Origin: Chitinolyticbacter albus
Lineage (GTDB): Bacteria > Pseudomonadota > Gammaproteobacteria > Burkholderiales > Chitinibacteraceae
Reading direction: 5' to 3'
DNA length: 64,000 nt
NCBI RefSeq assembly: GCF_024437655.1
Contig: NZ_JANBVF010000017.1
Span: 106,852-170,851, forward strand
Shown here: in pieces, positions 17,033-26,036 of the stretch
How positions within the stretch are numbered: the first letter of the stretch is position 1
Layout of the letters: each line of letters opens with the position of its first letter
The notes under the pieces: model-generated
What the model saw: the letters and a program-made list of their open reading frames with translations, nothing else
Told to the model about the DNA's origin: nothing
Databases searched by the model: none
Translations under genes and position numbers: made by a program

Positions 17033-17125
17033 GGTGACCCCTATTGCGGGAAGTAACTGGCAGCCGGGGCCGCGCAGCTGCGGATGGACATTGCATTGCA
17101 AAAAATGGGGATGTCCTTATCGAAA

Positions 17126-17545
17126 TTAGGTGCGTGCATAGACTGCCTCCAGTCGAGAAACAACAGCCTGGACAAAGTCTTCTGGGAGCTCTTGAATTAT
17201 TCTCGACGGCGGTGTAAATACTTCTTCTCCGTAGGTGGTTTCAATTTCTTCCAGGCGATCCATCCTCAGCTCACGATTTACAGGATAAGGATCACCGAAG
17301 TATTTGAGCGCTTCTCGAAATGCTTCCAGCGTGACAGGCATGTTTAAATTTTCAAGGCCTGACAAGGCAATCAATGCCAGGTCGCCAGAGCTATTCCAGA
17401 AATACTGATTTAGAGTCCCATTCATGGTTTCTGCTTCCAGCCACCACAAAGCTAGAGCTTCTTGCTCTTCCTTCATGAGCGAGTTGAAACCATTTGCCCA
17501 GTTTTCTTCAAGGCGTTTCCAGGTTGGGCTATTGGTTGGCTGCAT
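17126..17545 (-). CDS. DMP19-like (DUF4375) protein
   Basis: This 139-residue acidic protein carries the DMP19/DUF4375 signature: N-G-T-L-N-Q-Y-F-W-N-S-S-G-D-L near residues 42-56, then a L-E-A-F-R-E-A-L helix and F-G-D-P-Y-P. In Neisseria, DMP19 is a DNA mimic that binds a transcription factor (NHTF); other members are of unknown or immunity-like function. AGGGG lies 5 nt before the ATG. Composition is clearly AT-richer than the genome around it, suggesting transfer. It stands alone between the membrane protein and the HAD gene, all on the minus strand. Confidence 0.75.
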   Translation of the reverse strand: MQPTNSPTWKRLEENWANGFNSLMKEEQEALALWWLEAETMNGTLNQYFWNSSGDLALIALSGLENLNMPVTLEAFREALKYFGDPYPVNRELRMDRLEEIETTYGEEVFTPPSRIIQELPEDFVQAVVSRLEAVYART

Positions 17546-17614
17546 GAAAGCCCCTAGCGTTTGACATGAGAGGCGGCGCCCGGCTCGCCGGTGATCGCCC
17601 GCTCGATGACAGGG

Positions 17615-18271
17615 TTAGACTGCTGATAGTAGGAATGCTCGGATTTCATTGAGGCTATCACTGCTGAACGCTACACGCGGGGACGTGGCGGCGGATTTCC
17701 AGATGGCTTGCATCCCAAGCTCCAGCGCGGGCTGCATATCGGCTGCGAAGTCGTCGCCGACGAATGCAGCAGTATGCGGCTCGACATCGAGCATCTGGAG
17801 GCAAGCGCGGAAGATGCGCGAATCCGGCTTCTTGATTCCGAGGCCGCCCGAGGTAACCAACGCATCGAGGTTCTCCCCGAGGCCCAGGCCTATGATCTTG
17901 CTTCGCTGAAAAGCGTCACGGCCGTTGGTCACAAGGCCAACCTTCATGCCCTGCGCTTTGCACGATCTGACGAGATCCAATGCACCAACGTACGGTTTGG
18001 CCGTCGCTCCAAGGTTCTTGTCGAAGTCCGCGAGCAGCGACTCGACGAGGCCTGACGGCAGTGAGAATTGATCTCGAAGGCGAGAGAAGACCTCGGTCTT
18101 CTCAATGCGAAGGTTGTTCAGAGCGACGTACAGGGATTCCCATTCGCTTTCATGGATGCCAAAGGACGAAAGTTCACCACTGGCATACTGCTTAGCCGCG
18201 ACCGCACGCAATGTTGCAGACTTGTCGTGCAAGGTGTCATCGAGATCAAAGAGCACGGCTCGAAGGTTCAT
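17615..18271 (-). CDS. HAD-superfamily phosphatase-like hydrolase
   Basis: This 218-residue protein shows the four HAD motifs: V-L-F-D-L-D-D-T-L near residues 6-14 (nucleophile Asp), V-T-N-G near 114-117, a lysine in K-K-P-D near 146-149, and F-V-G-D-D-F-A-A-D-M near 169-178. A helical cap lies between motifs I and II. It resembles phosphoglycolate phosphatase or YjjG-type nucleotidases, but the substrate cannot be assigned. I chose the ATG at 18271 (MNLRAV), directly before motif I. It is the last gene of the accessory patch before the insertion-sequence relic. Confidence 0.85.
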   Translation of the reverse strand: MNLRAVLFDLDDTLHDKSATLRAVAAKQYASGELSSFGIHESEWESLYVALNNLRIEKTEVFSRLRDQFSLPSGLVESLLADFDKNLGATAKPYVGALDLVRSCKAQGMKVGLVTNGRDAFQRSKIIGLGLGENLDALVTSGGLGIKKPDSRIFRACLQMLDVEPHTAAFVGDDFAADMQPALELGMQAIWKSAATSPRVAFSSDSLNEIRAFLLSAV

Positions 18272-18412
18272 GAGTGTTAACGTCGCAGGTAAGGGGCGGC
18301 TGGAGTGCCGCAGACATTGGGGGGGGGAACCCAACAGCGCAGCAGTTTGGGTGTCCGGTTGGCTGAACAGCTAGGCGGCAGTTTGTCTGTGATATGCATG
18401 GATAGTCACCCC

Positions 18413-19450
18413 GGCTTTGTTGCACAATTCCCCTCGCCTGAACCCTACCGGTAAACGCCGGCCATGACCAAGCCCGCCCCAGCCAAGTACAAGACCACCA
18501 ACTGGCGTGACTACAACGCCGCCCTCAAGGTTCGGGGATCGCTGTTGATCTGGCTTGATCCAGCCATGCCATGGTACGCGCCAGCCAGTGGCAAGCCCGG
18601 GCATCAGGCGACCTTCTCCGATGCCGCGATTCAGTTTTGTCTGTCGATCAAGGCGCTGTTCCGCCTGGCATTGCGGCAGGCCATCGGCATGGTCGAGGGC
18701 CTGATCAAACTGGCCGAGCTCGACTGGCGCATTCCGAACTACAGCACGCTCAGCCGACGGCAACAGACGCTGACGGTGCAGATTCCAGTACGACGTAGCG
18801 TCGGGTGACCTGCATCTACTGACCGACAGTACCGGCAACCAGTTCCTCGGCGAAGGCGAGTGGAAACGAGAAAAACATGGCGCCGAGTACCGTCGACAAT
18901 GGCGCAAGGTGCATCTGGGCATCGACGCGCAAACGCTGGAAATCCGCGCGATTGAAATCACCGGCAATGGTGTGGGTGATGCGCCGGTGTTGCCGGATTT
19001 GCGGGCACAGATTCCGGTCGACGAAACCATCGCCAGCTTCCATGCCGATGGGGCTTACGACACCAAGGGTTGCCATCGTGCCATTGCCGAACGAGGTGCC
19101 GAGGCGATCATCCCGGTGCGCAAGAACGGCCAGCCAGGAAAGAGAACGGCGAAGGAGCGCGAGTGCGGAACGAAGTACTACGCGCGATGCGCCGGTAGGG
19201 TCCGGCGATCTGGAAACGCTGGGGCGGTTATCACCAGCGCAGCCTGGTCGAAACCAAGATGCACTGCTTCAAGTTGCTGGGTGAACGGGTGAAGGCGCGC
19301 ACCTTCGAGCGACAGGTGGCGGAGCTGCAAGTCCGTGCCGCCTTGCTCAACCGGTTCACGCAACTGGGCATGCCGGAAACGGTGCGCGTGGCATAAATCC
19401 GTCCGGGGTTGGGGCTGGCTCAACTTTCTGCCGGGTTGTGCAACAAAGCC
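18413..19450 (+). mobile_element. Decayed IS5-family insertion sequence, 1038 bp
   Basis: The element is bounded by perfect 15-bp inverted repeats: GGCTTTGTTGCACAA at 18413-18427 and its complement at 19436-19450. Between them lies a frame-disrupted DDE transposase. Size and end sequence fit the IS5 family. No convincing target duplication is seen in the immediate flanks (CCCC on the left, TTCT on the right), which could mean mutation or an old insertion. Confidence 0.85.
18464..19396 (+). pseudogene. IS5-family transposase, broken by two frameshifts
   Basis: The first part (from MTKPAPAKYKTTNW, 18464) matches IS5 transposase N termini and ends after Q-I-P-V-R-R-S-V-G near 18800. The centre continues in a different frame (L-L-T-D-S-T-G, then A-D-G-A-Y-D-T-K) to about 19200. 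The last part returns to the first frame (W-K-R-W-G-G-Y-H, S-L-V-E-T-K-M) and stops at 19396. All three catalytic acidic residues (D, D, E) can still be seen across frames, so decay looks recent and limited to small indels. Confidence 0.85.
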
Positions 19451-19592
19451 TTCTGGCATTGCAGCTCGGTTAGCGCCTTGATTCCCACCGGTTTTTACTG
19501 AAGTACAAGCCCCATTGTAAAACGGTGGGAGAACGGAGGGGATTATTTGTGGTTTTGGCTGTATGTGGCGAGATGGCGTTAGACAAGAAAAA

Positions 19593-19621
19593 ACCCGCTA
19601 ACCTAGTAAATTAGCGGGTTT
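19593..19621. terminator. Rho-independent terminator after guaB
   Basis: A stem AACCCGCTAA (19593-19602) pairs with TTAGCGGGTT (19612-19621). Read on the minus strand it is followed by a T-rich run, so it ends guaB transcription. Confidence 0.8.
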
Positions 19622-19666
19622 AGTTGGTTTTTCTGGCTGCGCTAGGAACGCGTCAGTATGGCGTCC

Positions 19667-21133
19667 TTACTCCATCCGGTAGTTCGGTGCTTCCTTAGTG
19701 ATCTGCACGTCGTGCACGTGCGATTCGCGGATGCCGGCCGAGGTAATCTCGACGAATTCCGCCTTGGCGTGCATGTCGGCGATGCTGGCGCAGCCAAGAT
19801 AGCCCATGGACGAGCGGATGCCGCCGACCAGTTGATGCACGATGGCGGTCATCGGGCCCTTGTAGGGCACGCGGCCTTCGATGCCTTCCGGCACCAGCTT
19901 CTCGACATTGGCGGTGTTCTCTTCCTGGAAGTAGCGGTCGGACGAGCCTTGCTGCATCGCACCGAGCGAACCCATGCCGCGGTAGCTCTTGTACGAGCGC
20001 CCTTGGTAGAGCTCGACTTCACCGGGCGCTTCCTCGGTGCCGGCGAACAGGCCACCCAGCATCACGCAGTGGGCGCCAGCTGCCAGTGCCTTGGCAATGT
20101 CGCCGGAGAAGCGGATGCCGCCATCGGCAATCAGCGGCACGCCGGTGCCGGCCAGTGCTTGGGCCACATTGGAAACAGCGGAAATCTGCGGCACACCTAC
20201 ACCGGCAACGATACGCGTGGTGCAGATGGAACCGGGGCCGATACCGACCTTGACCCCGTCGGCGCCGGCTTCGACCAGCGCCAGCGCGGCGGCGGCGGTG
20301 GCGATGTTGCCGCCGATCACCTGTACCTGCGGGTAGGTTTGCTTGACCCAGCGTACGCGGTCGATCACGCCCTGGCTGTGGCCGTGCGCGGTATCGACGA
20401 CGATGACGTCGACGCCTGCTTCCACCAGTGCCGATACGCGCTCCTCGGTGTCACCACCGGTGCCGACCGCGGCGCCGACCAGCAGGCGGCCATGGCTGTC
20501 CTTGGCGGCGTTCGGGTGCTCGGTCTTCTTGATGATGTCCTTGACGGTGATCAGACCCTTGAGGCGGAAGCTGTCGTCGACGACCAGCACGCGCTCCAGG
20601 CGATGCGTGTGCATCAGCTCGCGTGCTTCGTCGATGCTGGCGCCTTCCTTGACGGTGACCAGGCGATCCTTGGGCGTCATGATCGACGCGACCGGGGCAT
20701 CCAAGCGGGATTCGAAACGGATGTCGCGGTTGGTGACGATGCCGACCACCTGACCGTTGGCATCGAGCACCGGCAGGCCGGAAATCTTGTGCTGGCGGGT
20801 GATGGCGAGCACATCGCGCACCGACATCTCGGGGCGGACGGTGATCGGGTCCTTGACGATGCCCGATTCGTGACGCTTGACCTTGGCCACTTCCTGCGCC
20901 TGATTCTTGGCTGGCATGTTCTTGTGCATGATGCCGATGCCGCCTTCCTGCGCGATGGCGATGGCAAGGCGGGCTTCGGTCACGGTATCCATGGCGGCTG
21001 AGACCAGCGGCAGGTTCAGCTGGATATCGCGGGTCAGGCGGGTGGACAGGGTAACGTCGCGGGGCAGGACGCTGGAATGGGCGGGAACGAGCAGAACGTC
21101 GTCGAAGGTCAGAGCTTTCTGAACAATACGCAT
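19667..21133 (-). CDS. guaB: IMP dehydrogenase
   Basis: This enzyme oxidises IMP to XMP with NAD, the committed step of GMP synthesis. The 488-residue protein has the catalytic cysteine in G-P-G-S-I-C-T-T-R, the D-G-G-I-R phosphate loop, and the flap containing R-Y-F-Q near the C-terminal third. Two CBS modules lie at about residues 95-205 ([16 protein letters not shown]). The start at 21133 ([17 protein letters not shown]) matches the family; GAGGA lies about 9 nt upstream. guaA is not adjacent in this window. Confidence 0.97.
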   Translation of the reverse strand: MRIVQKALTFDDVLLVPAHSSVLPRDVTLSTRLTRDIQLNLPLVSAAMDTVTEARLAIAIAQEGGIGIMHKNMPAKNQAQEVAKVKRHESGIVKDPITVRPEMSVRDVLAITRQHKISGLPVLDANGQVVGIVTNRDIRFESRLDAPVASIMTPKDRLVTVKEGASIDEARELMHTHRLERVLVVDDSFRLKGLITVKDIIKKTEHPNAAKDSHGRLLVGAAVGTGGDTEERVSALVEAGVDVIVVDTAHGHSQGVIDRVRWVKQTYPQVQVIGGNIATAAAALALVEAGADGVKVGIGPGSICTTRIVAGVGVPQISAVSNVAQALAGTGVPLIADGGIRFSGDIAKALAAGAHCVMLGGLFAGTEEAPGEVELYQGRSYKSYRGMGSLGAMQQGSSDRYFQEENTANVEKLVPEGIEGRVPYKGPMTAIVHQLVGGIRSSMGYLGCASIADMHAKAEFVEITSAGIRESHVHDVQITKEAPNYRME

Positions 21134-21275
21134 GGGGCGCAAATCCTCGGGGCGCAAAAATCGATTATACCGGGCTGTTGCTTTCTAGGCTACGGTCGGC
21201 ATGAAAGGGCACGCGGGGATTGCATGCGTGTGCGCCGCCCGCTAGCGTGTAAGAAAGACAAGTCAGGGGAGGGGA

Positions 21276-22454
21276 ATGGGTATGGATTTGCGATCGCCGC
21301 AATGCGCGGGGCGCACGGCGCTCATTCTGTCGGGCGGGGGCGCCCGGGCGGCTTACCAGGTGGGGGTGTTGCTCGCTGTGTCGCGGCTCTCCCCGCGCCA
21401 AGTGGGCAATCCCTTTCCCATCATCTGCGGTACCTCGGCCGGCGGCATCAATGCGGCCGCGATCGCGGCCGGCGCTGAGGATTTTCATCGCGCGGTGCGC
21501 GAACTCGCCCGCGCCTGGCTGCAGCTCACGCCCGAGCAGGTGTATCGCGCTACGCTGCCCGCGCTGTTCGGCCGCGCCGCGCACTGGATGTTCTCGCTGC
21601 TGGTGGGCGGCTTGGGTCGGCACAACCCGCGCTCTTTTCTCGACAGCAAGCCGCTGGGTCAATTGCTGCATTCGATGATCGATTTTCCCGGCGTGACCCG
21701 CAGTATCGAGCGTGGCTATCTGCGTGCATTGGCGATCACCGCATCGGGCTACACGTCGGGGCAATCGGTCAGTTTCTTCCAGGGTTGCGACGAGCTGGAG
21801 GGCTGGCAGCGCGCACTGCGCATTGGCACGCGCACGCAGATCGGCCCCGAGCACTTGATGGCGTCCAGCGCGATTCCACTGGTTTTCCCTGCGACGCACA
21901 TCCATCGCGAGTACTTCGGTGATGGCTCGGTGCGGCAAGTGGCACCGATCAGCCCGGCCATCCATCTGGGGGCGGAGCGCGTGCTGGTGATCGGCGTGGC
22001 ACCGCAGCGCGAGGTGGGGCCGGCCCGCGAAAAGGTCGTCGGCTACCCGTCGATTGCCCAGGTCGCAGGCCATTTGATGGACAGCATCTTTATCGATGGC
22101 CTGGAGGCCGATCTCGAACGGGTGCGCCGCATCAATCGCACGGTTGGGCTGCTGCCGCCAGCGGAGCGGGTAAGGCTGGGTTTGCGCCCGATCGAGGTGC
22201 TCAGCATCACGCCCAGCCGGCCGCTGGAGCGGCTGGCAATGCCGCACCGTTCGACCTTTCCCCCGGGGCTGCGCTTCATGCTGGGCGGGCTCGGTGCTTT
22301 CCGGCGGCAGGGCTCGGTGGTGGCCAGCTATGTCCTGTTTCACCACCAGTACACGCGGGAACTGATACGGCTAGGCTACCGCGACGCGATGGCGCAGCGC
22401 GCCGCGCTCGCCGATTTCCTTGCCGACAGTCAGCGCGCTACAATCGCCGATTGA
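21276..22454 (+). CDS. Patatin-like phospholipase
   Basis: This 392-residue serine hydrolase has the patatin oxyanion loop S-G-G-G-A-R-A near residues 19-25, the nucleophile elbow G-T-S-A-G (Ser54) and the dyad aspartate in F-G-D-G-S (Asp216; the usual D-G-G is D-G-S here). No signal peptide is apparent, so it is probably cytoplasmic or membrane-associated. Substrate is not known; the family includes phospholipase A2-type acyl hydrolases, and the long C-terminal half (after residue 300) resembles bacterial proteins of this length with DUF3336-like tails. AGGGGAGGGG precedes the ATG. dsbB begins 21 bp later. Confidence 0.85.
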   Translation: MGMDLRSPQCAGRTALILSGGGARAAYQVGVLLAVSRLSPRQVGNPFPIICGTSAGGINAAAIAAGAEDFHRAVRELARAWLQLTPEQVYRATLPALFGRAAHWMFSLLVGGLGRHNPRSFLDSKPLGQLLHSMIDFPGVTRSIERGYLRALAITASGYTSGQSVSFFQGCDELEGWQRALRIGTRTQIGPEHLMASSAIPLVFPATHIHREYFGDGSVRQVAPISPAIHLGAERVLVIGVAPQREVGPAREKVVGYPSIAQVAGHLMDSIFIDGLEADLERVRRINRTVGLLPPAERVRLGLRPIEVLSITPSRPLERLAMPHRSTFPPGLRFMLGGLGAFRRQGSVVASYVLFHHQYTRELIRLGYRDAMAQRAALADFLADSQRATIAD

Positions 22455-22475
22455 AAAAAACAATCGGGAGTGACA

Positions 22476-22997
22476 ATGCGCTGGCGTTTGCCGTTTTTGC
22501 TGTTGTTCCTGGCATGCGTAGGCATGATTGCCTTCGCGCTTTACCATCAGTACGTGAACTGGGTGATGCCCTGTCTGATGTGCGTGTACCAGCGCCTCGC
22601 TGTCATTGCCTATGGCCTGGTCGCCCTGCTGGCGACGTCCTGGCTGCCCAGGTCGCGCACCGGAGTGGCGCTGATCGGCGTGCTGGCGAGTGCGGCTGCG
22701 TTGTTTGGCGCCGCCACCGCTGCCTGGAACATCCGCCTGCAATACGGCCCTGCCGATCCCAGCCTGGTTTGCGGCTCCAGCCTGCCTTTCCCCATTGATC
22801 TGAACGCACCTGGTTGGCCCGAGTGGTTCGTCGCGCTGATCCGCCCGGTCGGCGATTGCAGTCAGATTGATTTCACCTTGTTTGGCGTATCGATGCCGAT
22901 CTGGACGCTGTTGACTTGCATTGGTCTGTTGGCCGTGACCTTTGTGTTGTGCCGTCTGCGCTGGCGCGAGCTGGCGCCGTGGGGGGGGCGGGCATGA
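22476..22997 (+). CDS. dsbB: Disulfide bond formation protein DsbB
   Basis: This inner-membrane protein passes electrons from DsbA to quinones. The 173-residue product has four hydrophobic segments and both cysteine pairs: Cys33-L-M-Cys36 in the first periplasmic loop, and Cys99 and Cys128 in the second. The ATG at 22476 has GGGAG five nt upstream; a GTG at 22470 is also in frame. The 3' end contains a run of eight Gs (22981-22988) and overlaps the oxyR start by 4 bp (ATGA), indicating translational coupling with the peroxide regulator. Confidence 0.93.
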   Translation: MRWRLPFLLLFLACVGMIAFALYHQYVNWVMPCLMCVYQRLAVIAYGLVALLATSWLPRSRTGVALIGVLASAAALFGAATAAWNIRLQYGPADPSLVCGSSLPFPIDLNAPGWPEWFVALIRPVGDCSQIDFTLFGVSMPIWTLLTCIGLLAVTFVLCRLRWRELAPWGGRA

Positions 22998-23935
22998 CGC
23001 TGACGGAACTGCGCTATATCGTTGCCGTTGCGCGCGAGCGCCACTTCGGCCGCGCGGCGGCCAGCTGCTTCGTCTCGCAGCCGACCTTGTCAGTGGCGGT
23101 GAAGAAGCTGGAGGACGAGCTCGGGGTGACGCTGTTCGAGCGCTCGGCGGGCGATGTCACCCTCACTCCCATCGGCGAGCGCATCGTCGAACAATCGCAG
23201 GCGGTGCTGGAAGAGGTGCAGGTGATCAAGCAGCTGGCGGAGCAGGGCAAGGACCCGCTGGCCGGCGCCTTGCGCCTGGGAATGATCTACACCATCAGCC
23301 CCTATCTGCTGCCGCATCTGATTCCGGCATTGCGCGAACGCGCGCCGCAGATGCAGCTGCTGCTGGAGGAGAACTACACCTCGCGCCTGGTCGAAATGCT
23401 CAAGCAAGGCGAGATCGATATCGCCGTCGTCGCCGAGCCCTTCCATGAAAGCGGCATCGTCACCCAAGCGGTGTACGACGAGCCTTTCGTGGTCGCAACG
23501 CCCAAGGGGCATGCTTGGGAGGCGCAGGACGAAATCGATTCCGAGCAGCTCTCCGGAGAAAACGTGTTGTTGCTGTCGCCCGGCAACTGCTTTCGCGATC
23601 ATGTGCTGCAAACCTGCCCCGACCTCAACCGCGAGAGCGTGGCGGCCGGCAGCAGCCTGCAACGCACCCTACAGGGCTCGTCGCTGACGACCATCCGCCA
23701 CATGGTGGCGGGCGGCATAGGCGTGACCGTGCTGCCGATCACCTCGGTGACGCCAGCGGATGACGCCCTACTGGCGATACGCCCCTTTGCCGACCCTGTA
23801 CCGTCGCGTCGCGTGGTGCTTGCCTGGCGCAAGAACTTCCCGCGCGCCGCCGCCATCGAGGCGGTACGGCAGGCGGTGCTCGCCGCCCCGCTGACCGGGG
23901 TCGATTACCTGCCCGATGCCAGGGCCAGCGCCTGA
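22994..23935 (+). CDS. oxyR: Peroxide-sensing regulator OxyR
   Basis: This is a 313-residue LysR-type regulator with an N-terminal helix-turn-helix (F-G-R-A-A-x-x-C-F-V-S-Q-P-T-L-S). It has the two OxyR redox cysteines at exactly the E. coli positions, Cys199 (P-G-N-C-F-R-D-H) and Cys208 (Q-T-C-P-D). A disulfide between them would activate antioxidant genes. The gene overlaps dsbB by 4 bp, an unusual and suggestive pairing of a thiol oxidase with a thiol-based sensor. The rubredoxin-reductase-like gene follows 29 bp later. Confidence 0.93.
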   Translation: MTLTELRYIVAVARERHFGRAAASCFVSQPTLSVAVKKLEDELGVTLFERSAGDVTLTPIGERIVEQSQAVLEEVQVIKQLAEQGKDPLAGALRLGMIYTISPYLLPHLIPALRERAPQMQLLLEENYTSRLVEMLKQGEIDIAVVAEPFHESGIVTQAVYDEPFVVATPKGHAWEAQDEIDSEQLSGENVLLLSPGNCFRDHVLQTCPDLNRESVAAGSSLQRTLQGSSLTTIRHMVAGGIGVTVLPITSVTPADDALLAIRPFADPVPSRRVVLAWRKNFPRAAAIEAVRQAVLAAPLTGVDYLPDARASA

Positions 23936-23964
23936 TTCCCTTCTAGATTCAATCCGGAGTACCC

Positions 23965-25116
23965 ATGTCCGAACCCGTCGTCATCGTTGGCTCCGGGCTT
24001 GCCGCGTATAACTGCGCGCGCGAGTTCCGCAAGCTCGATTCCGCTACGCCGCTGACCATCGTCACCCGCGATGGAGGGGGCTTTTATTCCAAGCCCATGT
24101 TGTCGAATGCGCTGGCTGGCAACAAGACGCCGCAGGCGCTGGTGATGAAGCCGGTCGAGAAGATGGCCGAGGAATTGAACGCCACCATCCTGACGCGGCG
24201 CTCGGTTGTGAGCATCGATACCCAGAGGCGCCAGTTGCAGCTCGATGATGGTGCCGCGCTGGCCTACCGCGACCTGGTGCTGGCGCTGGGCGCCGATCCG
24301 GTGCGATTGCAACTCACGGGCGACGCGACCCCCGAGATCTTGTCGGTGAACGATCTGGACGACTACGCGCGCTTTGCCGAGCGCCTCGATGGTGTCCGGC
24401 GGGTGGCTATCCTTGGCGCGGGCCTGATCGGCTGCGAGTTTGCCAACGATCTCCTGGCGCGCGGCATCGAGCCCGTGGTGATCGATCCCGCGCTCTGGCC
24501 GCTCTCGCGGCTGGTGCCGCAGCAGGCGGGAGCCTGGCTGCAGGCGAAGCTTGCCGCGGCGGGCGTCGATTTTCGTCTGGGCTTGGCGGCGAGCGCGGTG
24601 GCGCGTAGCGAAGCGGGTTACCGGCTCACCCTGGCCGATGGCAGTGAGCTGGAGGCGGGGCTGGTGTTGTCCGCCGTTGGCTTGCGCCCGCGTACCGCGC
24701 TGGCTGGTGAGGGCGGTCTTGCTGTCGCGCGCGGCATCGTCGTCGACCGGCAGCTGCGCAGCAGCGATGCCCACGTCTATGCCCTCGGTGATTGTGCCGA
24801 GGTGGCGACGCTCAATCTGCCCTTCGTCATGCCCATCATGCAGCAGGCACGAACGCTGGCTGCCGTGCTGGCCGGAGGCATCGCAGAGCTTGCCTATCCG
24901 GCAATGCCGGTGGTGGTGAAAACCCCTGCCTGCCCGACGGTGGTGGCGCCGGTCTTGGGGCAGAGCGATGCGCAGTGGCAGATCGAGGCGACTGACACGG
25001 GGTTACTCGCGCGTAGCGTGGGCGTAGCGGGGGAGCTGCTGGGCCTGGTGCTGATGGGCGAGGCGACCAAGCAACGCCAGCAATTTGCGCCGAACCTGGT
25101 GCCTTGGCTGGCCTGA
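23965..25116 (+). CDS. Rubredoxin-NAD(+) reductase-like FAD oxidoreductase
   Basis: This 383-residue flavoprotein has the FAD-binding V-I-V-G-S-G-L-A-A-Y at residues 6-15, the NAD-binding I-L-G-A-G-L-I-G-C-E near 149-158 and the second FAD motif V-Y-A-L-G-D-C-A-E near 271-279. Length and the S-K-P-M-L-S-N-A-L segment fit rubredoxin or alkane-hydroxylase-type reductases, which pass electrons from NADH to rubredoxin. No rubredoxin gene lies beside it. Its place after oxyR suggests a part in oxygen or peroxide detoxification, by inference. A hairpin terminator follows. Confidence 0.85.
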   Translation: MSEPVVIVGSGLAAYNCAREFRKLDSATPLTIVTRDGGGFYSKPMLSNALAGNKTPQALVMKPVEKMAEELNATILTRRSVVSIDTQRRQLQLDDGAALAYRDLVLALGADPVRLQLTGDATPEILSVNDLDDYARFAERLDGVRRVAILGAGLIGCEFANDLLARGIEPVVIDPALWPLSRLVPQQAGAWLQAKLAAAGVDFRLGLAASAVARSEAGYRLTLADGSELEAGLVLSAVGLRPRTALAGEGGLAVARGIVVDRQLRSSDAHVYALGDCAEVATLNLPFVMPIMQQARTLAAVLAGGIAELAYPAMPVVVKTPACPTVVAPVLGQSDAQWQIEATDTGLLARSVGVAGELLGLVLMGEATKQRQQFAPNLVPWLA

Positions 25117-25142
25117 CGCGCAAGCCGGAACCCAGAAAACAG

Positions 25143-25164
25143 AAACGCGCCCCAGGGCGCGTTT
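25143..25164. terminator. Bidirectional terminator
   Basis: The GC-rich inverted repeat AAACGCGCCC / GGGCGCGTTT sits between the convergent reductase and SPOR genes, with A/T-rich tracts at the outer ends of the stem. Confidence 0.65.
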
Positions 25165-25185
25165 CCAGTTTGGGCAATACGCTGG

Positions 25186-25884
25186 CTATTGTTGCTGCAC
25201 CACAGGCTGGATGCCGAGAGCGCGCAGCTTGCGAACAGCGGCATCGGCTTCGGCCTGGGTCTTGAAGGGGCCGAGTTGGACCCGGGTTTCCAGGTAGGCC
25301 GGCAAGCCGGCGGCCTGCAGCTGGCGCAACAGTTTCTCGGCATTGTCGGCATGCAGGAATACGCCGGCCTGGACCGTGACTTCCTTGGCCGGGCGCGCCG
25401 GAGCGGCGGGCGGAATCGGGAGGGCGGGACGAGATGGCTTGGCCAGTGTCGGGGCCGGTTGCGCGCGCGGCGGCGGTGGCTCGGTCGGCGCGGGGCGTAG
25501 AGGCTGTACCGGCGAGGTCAGCGTCGGATGGGCTGTCGGGGCCGAGGTTGGGGTCACCGCCACGGCCGTTGGCGTGGCTGTCGGCGTCGCGGCGCTGGTC
25601 GGGGCAGTTGGCGGTGCTGAGGCCGTGACGGGCTCGCTGGCGACTGCACTCGCCGGCACCGGGGCGGCTGCCGGCTGCGAGGCCACGGCAGTCGGCGCTG
25701 TGGCGATGCGCGGCGCGGCAGGACGGACCGGTTCATCGGCAGCTTGATCGGGGCGATCGAGTAGATAGATGCCGGAAAGAATGATGACGATCAGTCCGGC
25801 GGCAATGCCCAGCCGCCAGAACACCTGTTCTTTCAGCCGATTCTGCTCGGCGTCGCGCAATATGGGGTCTTGTCCTTCGCTCAT
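25186..25884 (-). CDS. SPOR-domain membrane protein
   Basis: The 232-residue protein has a short cytoplasmic N terminus, one membrane helix at about residues 24-43 (L-G-I-A-A-G-L-I-V-I-I-L-S), and a long Pro/Ala/Thr-rich periplasmic linker (about 50-165). The C-terminal SPOR domain spans about 166-230 (V-Q-A-G-V-F-x-x-x-x-N-A-E-K-L; V-Q-L-G-P-F-K-T-Q-A-E-A). SPOR domains bind denuded peptidoglycan at the septum, so a division or cell-wall role is likely. The gene is divergent from ndk and its start overlaps the likely shared promoter region. Confidence 0.85.
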   Translation of the reverse strand: MSEGQDPILRDAEQNRLKEQVFWRLGIAAGLIVIILSGIYLLDRPDQAADEPVRPAAPRIATAPTAVASQPAAAPVPASAVASEPVTASAPPTAPTSAATPTATPTAVAVTPTSAPTAHPTLTSPVQPLRPAPTEPPPPRAQPAPTLAKPSRPALPIPPAAPARPAKEVTVQAGVFLHADNAEKLLRQLQAAGLPAYLETRVQLGPFKTQAEADAAVRKLRALGIQPVVQQQ

Positions 25885-25905
25885 CTGCCGCTATGATTGC
25901 AAGTT

Positions 25906-25914
25906 TGTTATAAT
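25906..25914 (+). promoter_or_regulatory. Extended -10 promoter candidate for ndk
   Basis: TGTTATAAT at 25906-25914 is a perfect extended -10 (TGn-TATAAT). The -35 region 17 bp upstream is poor, as is common with extended -10 promoters. It lies 123 bp before the ndk start. Confidence 0.55.
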
Positions 25915-26036
25915 ACTCGGCTATTTTGGCTCGACGCAGGGCCAAGCCTGGTGCTGTAACGAGGCTAGCCTAGTTTCGCGCACCGCCGCAACGATTTCCT
26001 TCTTTCACTGAACCGTTAAGTTACTCTGGAGTCAAC

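Noticed and set aside
18319..18327. Run of nine Gs as a phase-variable switch
   Set aside because: It lies in noncoding DNA upstream of the HAD gene start and outside any recognisable promoter element.
19658..21001. Long plus-strand frame of 447 codons
   Set aside because: It lies antisense to guaB, whose motifs are complete; no homology pattern is visible in this frame.
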